Positions 48,702 to 60,166 of a stretch of DNA of 64,000 nucleotides are shown here, piece by piece. The notes beneath the pieces are model-generated. The model saw only the letters and a list, made by a program, of their open reading frames with translations. It was not told where the DNA came from and ran no database searches. Each line of letters starts with the position of its first letter. Within the stretch, counting starts at the first letter, position 1. The translations under genes and the position numbers were made by a program. The DNA comes from Tethya wilhelma (taxonomy: Eukaryota > Porifera > Demospongiae > Tethyida > Tethyidae), in assembly GCA_964030475.1 (NCBI GenBank), contig CAXIPT010000001.1, forward strand, positions 13,121,351 through 13,185,350, given 5' to 3'.

Positions 48702-49356
48702 CTTGATCTTTGAGAATAGTAATAATTAATTTATTGCATGGTAACATGATGAAAATGCAAGATTGTAGGAGTTAATTCTATTGAGGAAAGTCCCCGCTTT
48801 TATATACTTTCTTGCTTTGAGGCTTCAATCTTTGCTCAGAGGGATTGAGTGAACAATCATGAATGTTGTAGGTAAAGGTCATCAATATTATAGAATTCAA
48901 GTTAGTATGCAGGGTAGCATGCAGACCATTTTATATTACTCTCTACAAAAATCTATAGAGTATAATAGCTGTATATGTGCTGAGCAGGAAATCACATAGT
49001 ATAGCTACATTATTTAGTCTAACGCTATCTCCCCCTAGTTTCCGCCTCAAGGAATCAAGGAATCATTAACTCTTGCATGCATGCTTTAAAACTATTAATT
49101 GAATAAAAAAACAAACACTTTTAGAATAATAATTGTTATCATTGAATAATCGATATACACTGATATAGGACTAAAATAATAATCCTGACATTGACCAATC
49201 TACACTACATGCATACAGAGATTGGAGTGGACACTAAACAAAATACAGACAATAAGCTGTTGATGAGCGTATGTGAGAAGACAAAGTGGAGAACAATCAT
49301 AATAAAAATTATGCAACACAAAGACAGACACTGGATGAAGTGTGTCATCAATAAAA
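48702..49356. other. 3' flank of hydroxyacid oxidase
   Basis: The first 250 bases recur in inverted form at about 63580-63867, beside the second copy of the last oxidase exon. The remaining bases up to the RTK-G stop codon show no gene. Confidence 0.5.
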
Positions 49357-49565
49357 CTAAACTGACTCGTATATCTGTTTGTACTTTTCTTGGAGGTCTA
49401 CATAGAGTTTGAGTCCGTACTCCAGCTCCTCCCCCAGGACCTGTGTTTGAGGAGTGCTGGAGCTGTCCAACTCACTCCAGTAGATCAACTGGGTGGCTGG
49501 CTTCTGAAGGTATTCAAACACTTCAGCAAACTTTGGTCTCTCTTGGTGTTCTGGGTTCCTAGTAT

Positions 49566-49609
<44 letters not shown>

Positions 49610-52600
49610 TGTGGTGTGCATGCCATACCTTGCATGTTAGTGAATCATCAAGGAGCACATTCCTAGCAGCCAGGTCTCGATGGACAAAGGACTTCCTGGC
49701 AAGGTAGTCCATACCAGCAGCAATCTCTTTGGCAAACCTCAGGAACAGCAACTGTAACTCATTCCGTCTCTGAGTGGACCTAATGGAAAGGAGAGAATGA
49801 CTACAGTGCAACACAATACATTGGCTATCTATTGGATGTCTCTGATGACACAGTAAATACGAGGCTATATATAAACTAAGCAAAATGTACATTATTCCTG
49901 CAATAAATTTGCCTATATTTGGGTTAAGGGTCCTTGAAATCAAACAGAGGAAGTTACAGTGAGAATGCATGTATTGAATACCTAGAAATAGTAGAAATAC
50001 AGGACATTTAAGCACAAGCTGATTTCAAAATACCCTCATCCTATTTCTCTCTAACTTTGATATATATAGGATATAACCACAAATTATTGAAACCCTAGCC
50101 AGAACATAGTATGGAAGTACCTACTTTGTATCAATGTTTCTGAGGTAACTCCTCAAATCTCCATTTGTCATCAACTCCAAACATATCATCACCTGGACAG
50201 TTGGAAAAACACACAACACTCTGCTAACAATATTAATCTTGAATGTCATGAGCTAGATCTCTCTAGCAGCTATAGGGTCACAGATTCATGAATCAATACA
50301 ACTTATGACAACAACAACAAACAAACCAAATGCAAAGAGTGCTAAGAACACATTACACAAAATATTGTGGTACTCCAGTTTTCCAAATGGAGATTGTGTA
50401 GGTGTACTACCACTGAAATTAGAAGCAATTATAACTGAGCCCACAAGAGTTACTCATACTAGCTTATGAAGACAGACAGGGTTTGGCTAACTCCATAACA
50501 AGCAAATTGAGCATCCACTACAGTAGTCTACTATCAAAGACTACCAAATGCTATTCTCCAAAAGGCAATAATAACACCACCTTGTGACAAAACACACTTT
50601 GTCAAGTGTGCCATATATGTGTTGCATGTTGGAGCCAAATACGTAACACCTTTGAAAATATAACCATGGAAAACATACCAAGTACCTGATGACCTTGCCA
50701 AGTTGCTGTGGACACAAACACACGCACTGGGTCTTAGTTTCAAAGTCAACTACACATGTTGTCACATGTAGCTGTAACAGGAAGGCTCAGAAAATACCCT
50801 TTTTAACAAAAATAGGAAGCTAGAAGAGAAGGAGCATGACTGATAGTACTTACTGGGTCTCCAACAGTCACTACTCCATAGAGTTTGACCACATTAGGGT
50901 GAGTGAACTGTCCCATAATGGCTGACTCCTGGAGGAACTTGACCTTATCTTCTTCTGGAGCTGTTGGTTTGAGAGTCTTTATGGCAAGTTCCAAGGTGGC
51001 TCCTGAGACAGTCCACATGCCTTTGTACACTTCACCAAACTGACCTGACCCCAGCTGCTCCAGTGTCCTGAGAGTAGCATACACACGTGAACAATACAAG
51101 GATATTGCATTGTGTACTACATGCACATTCAGTTACTTTAATTGTTACAGAACAAACACACACATACTGTGAAACTAAATCAAATGATAATGTGCTGCTG
51201 TCCCTCATCTGATCTGATTGCGTGGTATCTCCCTGTACTTCTTTGCTGCCAGTTGCTCATAGAGGCCAGAGGTGGTGGTGGCAGGGGCCCAGTACACCTG
51301 ATCCTCGATGAAAAATTTTAGCTTGTTGTAAGTTGGAGGCTGCAAAGAGATAAGGGTTATAATGGTGTGAGCTGTAATTGGTAAAAATGCATGATTAGAG
51401 GTCTCAAATTTCAGTGGGCCTATAGCACCATAGAAGTGATGGCAAACATTGTACACTTCAAATCACTCTTGAAGGCTTTGATGGAATAATCATGTGTTCA
51501 GGTTGGTCACGATAAACTAATTATGTTTACAAAACTCTAACCAAACATAGATCGTAAACATGGTTACATGCAAGTAAGCAAACTCAAATTGAAAGCTGAA
51601 GATATAACAACTCCCCACCTCCATAAACACACGTACACACAACATACCACATTATCAGAGAGCTCATAGTGATTTCCAAGACCAACACGTTGTTCCTACA
51701 AGAGAAATAGAAATAAGAAACGTCTTCATCACTTACACATTTCACAGCCGATGGTCACTCACCTCAGTTGGCACATAAATTCCAATGGAGTCAAAAAACC
51801 CAGTGTCTTCCTTCTGCTTGCAAAAATGAATAGAATCAAGGATGCTTTTTTTGAGTCATACCCCATGACAACTACTCACCCTGTATTTAGACACAGTGGG
51901 ATCCTCATAGAGGACAGGCACCACATCTGGCTCCCCAAAGGTAGGACCCACGTCCAGGGTCTGGTACTGGTGCTTTGGGCTCCTCCTAACCCCAAACCTC
52001 CTGCTCCCAGTCTCATCAGGATCAGCATACTGCATCTCATCGTACACATTACAACCCACATCGGGACCAATGGCATGGTACCGGCTGGGGTCCAGCAGAC
52101 CCTTGCTGACGGCATGTCCATTGGAGGCTTTTGTGGAGTCTTTCTGTGTGATGTAGGTGTACTTGGCATCGCTGGCAGTCGGGGAGGGTGTGGGGTAGGT
52201 GTAGTCATGAGCCATGGCAGAGTACGCCGAGTCCACACTATCATACATGACAGTGCTGTTGTCCCCTCCATTCACAACAACCATCTGGGAGTCAGGCTTG
52301 TAGTGGACAGACTTCTTCATACCGACACCTAGGGTAGGAGGAGGTATTGAGTATTCATTGTACATACTTTAGTGGATATTGTGGTACAGAGTACATGTAA
52401 TGAACAATTAAATAAACCAGGTATGGAGGTGGTAATGTATGAATACATTTTAGACCAAATCTACACTAACAAATTTGCCAACACATTTCCCAATGGAGAA
52501 GCAATGAGTTGCTAAGGAGTGGTGAATGGTGTTAACAGAGGTGGGGGCTGACTGATGATAGAGTCACCAGGTAACAAATCTAATGCTTAGCAATCCTTGC

Positions 52601-54875
52601 AGATGGGCAATTTCAACTATAGATACACAAATTCACCAAACAACAGTGAACAAGCTTTCATCGTAAGGGTCAATGAGTAATTAATAGACCATGCAAGTTC
52701 ATATGCCAATACATCTGTGAATAGTAATGTAACTAAGGACTGACTCACCCGAATCATAGTTGGGGTTGGTGACAGCGCCCGAGGCATCAAGGCTCTTGCT
52801 GCTCATTCTTGTTCTGAGGAAGCAGCCGGCCACGATGATGGCCAGGGCAATGATGACCATTGTGAGGATGAGAGCCACAACCACACCAATGATGAGACCA
52901 ATGTTACTGTTAGTAGGCTGGTCAGCAGTGGGAGGAGGGGGCTCGGAGGTTGTAGGGTCACCACTGGTGGTAGGTGGAGTTGCCATGGGTGACTGATCAG
53001 GTTGGACTATTGTTGGAGGCTGTCCATCTCCTATGATGGTAGGAGATGGTGTGGGGCTGGGAGAGAGGGCAAGAGAAGAGGTGGTCACCATAGTAGGTTG
53101 TACAGTGGAAGTCACGACAGCACAATCAAAAGATGCTGCATGAGAGTGTTGAAATAACAGTAAACATGATGTTTCTAATGAGTGAGGATATATTCTTACT
53201 GTATGATACTGAGATTATTGGAGCTTGATTGGTAGAAGTGCGTAGGAGTCTATTAGTTTGAGTTCCAACAGGGATCGGACAGGAAGGTGGACCAACTATT
53301 GATTCACCAACAATTCCATACCACACAGACTCAGTGCTATATGTCTTATTCAAAACCACTCCACGTTCTTCTGGATCATTATCTCTGTTAGATCGAACAA
53401 AGAACCCGATCACATCTCCAGGCTGAAAAGAGATCTGGTCATTCATTGCTGGAGTCTCTTTGATTTGGTGATCCATCAGTGTCACTGATGTAAATGCATT
53501 CTGTCCCACCATACTGTAGCATCCATCAGTCTCCACTGCTGATGATGGCCTCCACACTTGGAAGTTGATATCATATAGACGATTATCCCCACCACCACCT
53601 TGTTCTACAACAGCTCCCCACTCAGTGACATTACCACAACACTGAAACTTGTAGCTAGCAATAATAGCTTGGTGTCTGTGGGTTATTCTAACGTCACGGT
53701 CATCACCGTCATCTGGTCTAATAAATACAGGAAGGTTTCCATTATTCCCAGCAGCTTGGAGGCAACTCTGCTGAGCTGTGCATTTTATAGATAAACGAAA
53801 CATGTTGCAAAACAGCCAACAAACAAGATCACAATAATATGTCTATGAAAATGCTAGACATTGAAATCGCACTAGAGCATCTAGTAGTCTGGCTTGTCAG
53901 ACTCTTCGCAAGGAAAGGAAGAGTCTGGCTGTCGAAAATTTTGGTCCGGGGAACAAAATTCTTGGTAAATTTGGTCCAGGGGACCAAAATTTCAGTAAAA
54001 ATGGCCCCCTGTGAAAATTCTAGTCTGGACAGGACTCTAGTGTGTTTTGACTACAAATTGGGATACATGACTCGGTTAGCTTATATTCAAAAGTTCTGGT
54101 CAGTCTAGCTGTAGAATTTAGCCTCAAGCTGCACAGTCTGTATCTTTTATGGCAATTATGATGATGCAGTGTCACCCATCATTGCATCTATTCTTTTGTG
54201 ATACTGGTTTTAGCATGATGCATACAATATAATATAAGGCGTCTAGCTATGATGGTGATATTGCTATGCAGATAAAGTTTCATCATGCTGCCCTTTCATT
54301 TGCAATTTTTTGAAGGAGGAATACTATTGGTACCAGACCTACATGTATTTCAAGGGGGAATCTTCCCCCCTTCAATCATAGCAATTGTAACAGAATTAAA
54401 AAAATGTGTCAATAATTATAATTATTGGAACCCCTATCTAGAAACTCAAAACCCGGCTTGCTTTGACCCCTGACTTGCTAGAACTAGCCATTAGCCTCTC
54501 AGAGACTAACCTACACAATAGTCCTGCCAGGGTGGCCCTGGAAGCCAGTCATTCTGTATAGAATGCAAGAAGCATGCACAGACATGTAGCTAGAGAAGCT
54601 CTAGTAACGATTACTATCACATCTGGCCCCAGCAAAGGTCATCCTCTTCTTTGCTCATTCACTTTTTCAATAGGACCAAAGTTTTCAGAGAGGAACCAAA
54701 ATATCCATGCCATTTTTTGAGAAAATGATGGCAGGGTAGCAGAAATTTCAGGACCAAAATTCCAGTGACATGGCAAGCCAGACTAAGCAGTATATATGTA
54801 TAAGTACAAGTATATAAAATTATGCTAACCTTGTACAGCAGCCAGGAGAGATACGAACCAGACCAACGATTCCAT
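49357..54875 (-). CDS. RTK-G: receptor tyrosine kinase, main exon set
   Basis: Exons: 54875-54830 (signal peptide), 53775-53200 (shared ectodomain; [22 protein letters not shown]), 53135-52749 (stalk, TM, NPNYDSG), 52328-51880, 51816-51763, 51695-51648, 51339-51209 (juxtamembrane, [22 protein letters not shown]), 51067-50854 ([16 protein letters not shown]), 50192-50125, 49779-49629 ([10 protein letters not shown]), then the last exon 49558-49357 ([19 protein letters not shown]). Two kinase exons are missing in place and occur at 46254-47313. With them the coding sum is 2619 bases, 872 aa. A GT microsatellite stands where they should be. The juxtamembrane exon would need an AT instead of GT donor (CAGATGAGG). 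Intron 1 carries an inverted-repeat element. Confidence 0.85.
49568..49616. repeat. (GT)n microsatellite at the RTK-G exon gap
   Basis: GT repeats fill the tiny interval between the catalytic-loop exon and the last exon of RTK-G, the very place where two kinase exons are missing. Collapse of a longer intron-exon stretch flanked by CA/GT repeats fits (inference). Confidence 0.9.
53889..54787. mobile_element. Putative inverted-repeat element in RTK-G intron 1
   Basis: AGTCTGGCTTGTCA at the left and TGGCAAGCCAGACT at the right are near-perfect inverted ends about 0.9 kb apart. Internal GGACCAAAATTTCAGT (left) and CAGAAATTTCAGGACCAAAA (right) are related. RTK-E and RTK-F have introns of only about 65 bases here, so the extra DNA is an insertion specific to RTK-G. 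Confidence 0.55.
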
Positions 54876-54970
54876 ATGCCAGTCAACAGCTAGAACTTGA
54901 GCAAAACTCTAGCCTTCCACGCAGGAAGTGAGATCTTTTATATTTTACCTGACACAAACCACTCCCACCA
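54876..54970 (-). promoter_or_regulatory. Shared promoter block of RTK-G
   Basis: On the minus strand: GGTGGGAGTGGTTTGTGTCA, then a TATA-like ATATAAAAGATCTCACTTCC and GGAAGGCTAGAG, closely matching the RTK-F block. The start codon follows directly at 54875. Confidence 0.45.
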
Positions 54971-55914
54971 TTTACTTCTAGACAAGGTAAAAATCATCAA
55001 AGTGAAAAAGCAAAACTTGTCATTAACGTCTTGCCGCAGATCAGAGCCTGGCCGCAGATAGATTATTAAGCCTCGGCGCGTGCGTAGCACGTGCAGAGGG
55101 TTACCGTAGTCGTTTGTGTGTCTGTCTGTTACTAAATTATCTGAAGAACAGCAGCTCCAGGGTCAAAATGGAAGGTACTTACACTCGAACTCATGAATGG
55201 ATATTATCTTGAAATTTGACGTGTAGAATCTTGCAAAACGCTGTAGTTTCTGAGATCTGAGGTTTTGGTGCTTCTCCGTACGCTTAGCTTCGAAACCGCA
55301 CCCATTGATCACACCCCGTGTAGTGTGCGTTATCTAGAAATACTGTAGAACTTGGATCATGTAGATGGACTTGAGCTTGGCTGGCTTGGCTGCTTGGACA
55401 GGTAAGTAACTCAATGATTGCAAGTTGAATATAGTGAGACTCTGATAATAGTTGTGTAGAAATAGGTTAGTTGTGTGTTTTGTATTAGTGCCTGACTGCA
55501 GTGCATGGCCTTCAGTCTTCAGTGTACCACTGTGGATCCAGTGAGTTTCTTAACAGAGGTTATTATAACTAGCTCAACACATCCTTGATTGCAGCAGCTT
55601 GATTTCAAACCGTGCTAGGCTCAGGCTCAGTGCTGTGACTCAGGCAGTGAACCTTGTTGCATACTGAAGTCTTTTCTCAGATGATACATATTTAGTTGTA
55701 CATGCTAGTTGAATGTGCCGAGGTTTATGCACCGTTGGTGCTTTCATAATATCTGCATTACCGATGATGTATATACTTTTTGTGAATTAATCCCTTGTGA
55801 CGCTAAAAACGCCCTTTCCCCCCAGAGATACCTTAATTAAATTTTGTATAACTCCCCTTTGGGTGGCATCCACTCAGTCAGTGCACTCAGTTTTCACTGT
55901 CCTATTCTAGATAG
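54971..55914. other. Intergenic repeat-derived sequence
   Basis: Contains GCCTCGGCGCGTGCGTAGCA near 55072 and GTGCCGAGGTTTATGCACCG near 55710, related to one another and to GTGCGCCGAGGCTTGTGCAC near 60758, so it belongs to a dispersed repeat. No exon was recognised. Confidence 0.35.
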
Positions 55915-58900
55915 ATAGATAGATAGATATCATAGATAAACTTTTCATGTCATGCTCAATGCAGCAGGCCAATTGGCCTATTCGACAAACGGATTACAAA
56001 ACTTAACAACAAACAGCTACATTAGGTCAGTGCAGATCCTGAGCATAAACCTCAGAGCTGATGCCGAAGGAGCCAGTAGGACAATGTCGTCTGCATAACA
56101 GACAGCACCAGCATAGTGATGATTCCAGTGGCAACCAACACCGTGTGACTTAAGACATGAGAGAAGTTCATCAATGTAAACAATGAATAAAACTGAATTG
56201 GAGAGAGCAAACCACCCTGCCTCACACCATTGCTAACCGTAATGTGACCAGACAGAGTACTGCCCCAGAGAACACGAGACTTTTGATCAGTACCAGTGAA
56301 GCAAAAATCGTGTAATGACAGGAGGGAGGTTGCGATCAAGTAGCTTGTTAAACAACTTGGCATGGTTAACCCGATCAAAAGCCTTGGAGGCATCCAAGAA
56401 GCAGCTGTAGACAGATGAACCATTGAAGCAATACCGGGAAAGAACATTCTTGACAAGACCTGTACAAAGCTCAGTCGAAAGACCAGGCTTAAAGCCAAAC
56501 TGGAGAGCAGAGGTGGAAAAAGCATCACCATGTGTGAGCAAAATGCACCACTCAAAGAGCTTGCTTAGAGTTGGAGCAAGGGCAATTGGCCTGTAATTGT
56601 CAGAGCAAGAAGACGACTTATTAGGCTTAGGAATAAGTTGTAATGTGCAGTCCCTCACACAGGGCGGGATATAACCATGCCTCAAACAGGCAGTAAACAG
56701 ACGGCTCAGGCACTCTGCCAAGACAGAGGAAGCAGCAATGAAATGATTCGAGGAAAGGGAAGATCGAGCCATCAGATTTCCCAGGCTTCAAATGAGTGAA
56801 AGCCTCACTGACTGTGGAATGTGAGATGACTACATGAGAGAGATCTGATGCCAACAAAGAAGCATTTAGCTGATCTGACAAAAACGACACATCAACGTTT
56901 GAGTCAGAATTAAGGATATCTGAAATCTTTTGGGAGAACATATAGCTGAAATATCAGCTTCATTGGATAGGCCATCAACAGAACAAGCGGTAGAGCGAGA
57001 TCGATTAGAAAGCTTGCGCACTTTACGAACTGCATTCCAGAAATCTGCCTGACTAGAATTGGATAGTGCTTGAGCCATGCTTTCACACTTAATATGCTCC
57101 TCCTGTCTCTTAAGCCGACAAACCTCATATTTGAAGCGTCTCTTAGAATGTTTCTTAATTTGAAAAAGAACACCGGAAGAGGGGCAACCGGAATCCAACC
57201 ATACATGGTGGCAGAACTGTGCAGAGGCTCTAAGATCACGAGCCATCTCATTTCAGCCAGGCACAACCCTGGGACGAGGACAAAAGTGAGGCAAGCAAGA
57301 GTCAGAAGCAAGAGAGATGGCATCAAGTAGCTTATCAAAGCAAGAGTCAATGGAAGACTGGTGAGAAACACACAGAGGGTCATAACACTCATATACTGAC
57401 TCAGGTATAGAAGGTAGAATGGAGCTCAGAAAATCACAATAGTTACTAGAGGCAGTCCCAGAGACCTTCCTCCAATCCACAGACGCATGATGTAACTCAT
57501 TTGTGACTAAGGTAGCTGGACTTGGGATAGATGATGAAATGTCGGAAATGCTTCTAACAAGACTTCTGTACTGAGAAAAACAGAGAATATATATGATCAG
57601 GCCAAGAGAAAGCAGACAGATCATCTCTCCTGTAAGTAAAACTTACATCAGCATGAGAGTCAACTGCCACCAGGTCAAGATTAGCCATAAAAGTAGAGAG
57701 AGTGTGAAGGTTTGGACCAGAACGAGAGAAATCAACATTGAAGTAACCCACAATGACCAAGTTGTCAAAAGTTTGAGAGAGAAGAAAGCCTTCAAGCTCA
57801 GAGACAGTATCACTATACTCAAGCTCCGAATCAAGATGTAGTGATACAATTAGATTGAGACAAAGAAATAGCACAAAATCTCTTCGAACAAGAATCTAAT
57901 CTATTAATAGAGCCAGAGAGAGAGAGTTACGAAACAAAATAGCACAGCCACCATATGGGCGGCCTAAAATCAGCTCACTATCAATCATACCACTCGCACC
58001 AACAAAACTAAAATCAGATGAAATATCAAGAGAACATAAGTGATCAGAAAGCCAGTGCTCTTGAATAAAGAGTAAATCATAATGATTCAATAATTTGGAG
58101 ATATATAGTCAACGCCAGATTTCCAACCACGACAATTGTAACTACAACAGTTTAATTAACAGGTACTCATCATTACTTAGTTATTATTGGAGGTGCTACC
58201 AGAAGCAACAACAGGATCAGAAACAGGAATAGATGTGGTTGGCGTGGCTAAGTTAGTAGTTTCAGAATCTGACTGAGTCTTGTCAGATACTGATTGAGAC
58301 TTATTAGAGCGGCTAACTCGTGACTCAGCAGGGAGGTCCTCACGTAAAAAAGCTTTTTAATAGGAAAATCTTTAAGCTTTCTGCATGAAGATAAGAGTAA
58401 GAGCTTATCCCAGACACTCTCTAACTTAACAAGAATTGGTCTAGGCTTGAGAGACTCAGCATCTTTTGCCTTGCGACCAAGACGAAAGGCATTCAAAATA
58501 TTAACCGGCCTACCAATGAGGTGATTAGAGATGCTGTTGAGAGAGGACCAAACCAAAGAGGACTATCAACCAAAGAGGACTCGGGCAGATTAAAAAGGAT
58601 AACATTCTTTGCACGGTCCAGAGAAGGACACTCTGTACGAAGAGGAGGGGGCTTAGCAACAGCATCAACAGGATTAGAAGACAAACTACTAGAGCTCCTT
58701 GAGATTAGAAACAGTAGTGGAGAAGCCATCTAACTGGTCTTTAATGCTAGTGAAAATGGCCTTCAAAGATTTCAATTCTTCAAACTCGGATAACAATGTC
58801 GACACAACATCACTATGTTCATCAATTTTCATAAACAAAGGCTGAAAGTCAGGAGATGTGTGTGCATTCAGGAGTAGGACATATTATAAATTGTCGAACT

Positions 58901-59700
58901 TTGAAGCCAAAGAAGACAATAGATCATTGTTGACTTCAATCTTCTCAGACAATGGATCAAGCTTGAGTGGGGGTAACCTTAGAAGATCATCGGCTAAGCC
59001 GCTTCAACAAAGATCGAGCTCGGGCATCTTGTCAGCATCGTCAAGCTTATTCAAGACTGTAAGAATATCACTGAGTAAAGCTTCAGAAACAGAACGTTTA
59101 TCAGAGTCACGTCTACTGTGATACGACAAACCAAGTGCATCAAGATCACTTTTACACTGATCCCACAAGTGCCTGAGAGCAGAGCTTAAAGAAGCAGAAT
59201 CAAAGGCAGACAAACAGCTTTTTGCAAATTCAAAGCATCACCTTTGAGCCTATAAGCTTTAATAAATGCTAGAATAGGGTAAGAACCTGAAAGAGGTGCC
59301 TGGATATAAGAAGTATATCATCCGCTACTAAAGAATCTTGAGTAGCAGAGGCTTGGCTGGACTTCTGAGAACACTCTAAACCAACAGTGGAAAGAAAAGA
59401 GCCCAATGGCACATTACCATTAACCAACTGAATAGAGCGTTGCCAATATTTACTTTTAACTTTGCCATGCACCGAGACTCTCAAATTCATTAGGAGAGTA
59501 CCACACATTATTGCAAAAAATGCATTTCACATGTTTAAAACTAGATGGATTTGACCCCTTAAGCTTGTTTAAATCCAACTGACCTGTTACACTTCGTCGA
59601 CACTTAACATTAATGAGCTCAGATTCACCAAAATCGTCTCCAGCTCTAGGGGGACTAGAAGCACGAATATTGCACCTTCAGCCATCCTGCAGCAGGCAGA
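55915..59700 (-). mobile_element. Decayed non-LTR retrotransposon (LINE) with a SAND-domain ORF1
   Basis: Read on the minus strand: near 59640-59400 a SAND-like region (INVKCRRSVTGQLDL, CIFCNNVWYSPNEFESLG, then after a frameshift HGKVKSKYWQRSIQLVNGN). From 59210 to 58250 come ORF1 remnants (NVILFNLPES, NILNAFRLGRKAKD). From 58090 to 57250 an APE-type endonuclease is broken by frameshifts; its GDFN-type motif reads VGYFNVDFS, so a catalytic Asp looks lost. From 57250 to 56030 lies the reverse transcriptase: DNYRPIALAPTLSKLFE, FLDASKAFDRVNH (motif A), SNGVRQGGLLSP (motif B, after a frameshift) and CYADDIVLLAP (motif C). Little follows motif C, so the 3' end of ORF2 is deleted. The element ends in an (ATCT)n-type tail at 55915-55928, as in CR1/L2-like groups. 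No intact frame, so inactive. Confidence 0.8.
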
Positions 59701-59929
59701 GGCTATGACTCACAACCCCACTAGCCCTGACAACTTGAACTTGTGACAAGAGGTCAGAACAGGGGTGTTATCTCAGTTTAAGCCTACTGTGACAGTCAGG
59801 AGGCACCAGCACATATACAAGTATTGTACAGAAAATAATATTATAAGCAAGTGAGTCACTTGAATTGAACCACATGCACTGACTCTGGCAGAAAAAATTA
59901 CCAAGATAAGGTAACTTACAACAGCAAAA

Positions 59930-60150
59930 AGACAGCAGCACACAGCAGCACACAGCAGCAGCACACAGCAGCACACTTGCAGCACACAGCACCACACAGC
60001 AGCACAGCACACAGCAGCACACAGCAGCACAGCACAGCAGCACAGCAGCACAGCAGCACAGCACACAGCAGCACACACGAGCACAGCACAGCACAGCAGC
60101 ACAGCAGCAGCACAGCACAGCACAGCAGCACACACGAGCACAGCAGCACC
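59930..60150. repeat. CAG/CACACAGCAG minisatellite
   Basis: Irregular AGCAGCACACAGCAGCAC units over about 220 bases. The Cys-rich frames read from it on the minus strand are a by-product of the repeat. Confidence 0.9.
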
Positions 60151-60166
60151 TACCTTTGAGAACTAC

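Noticed and set aside
57070..59121. Plus-strand frames across the LINE
   Set aside because: The RT, endonuclease and SAND motifs are all on the minus strand.
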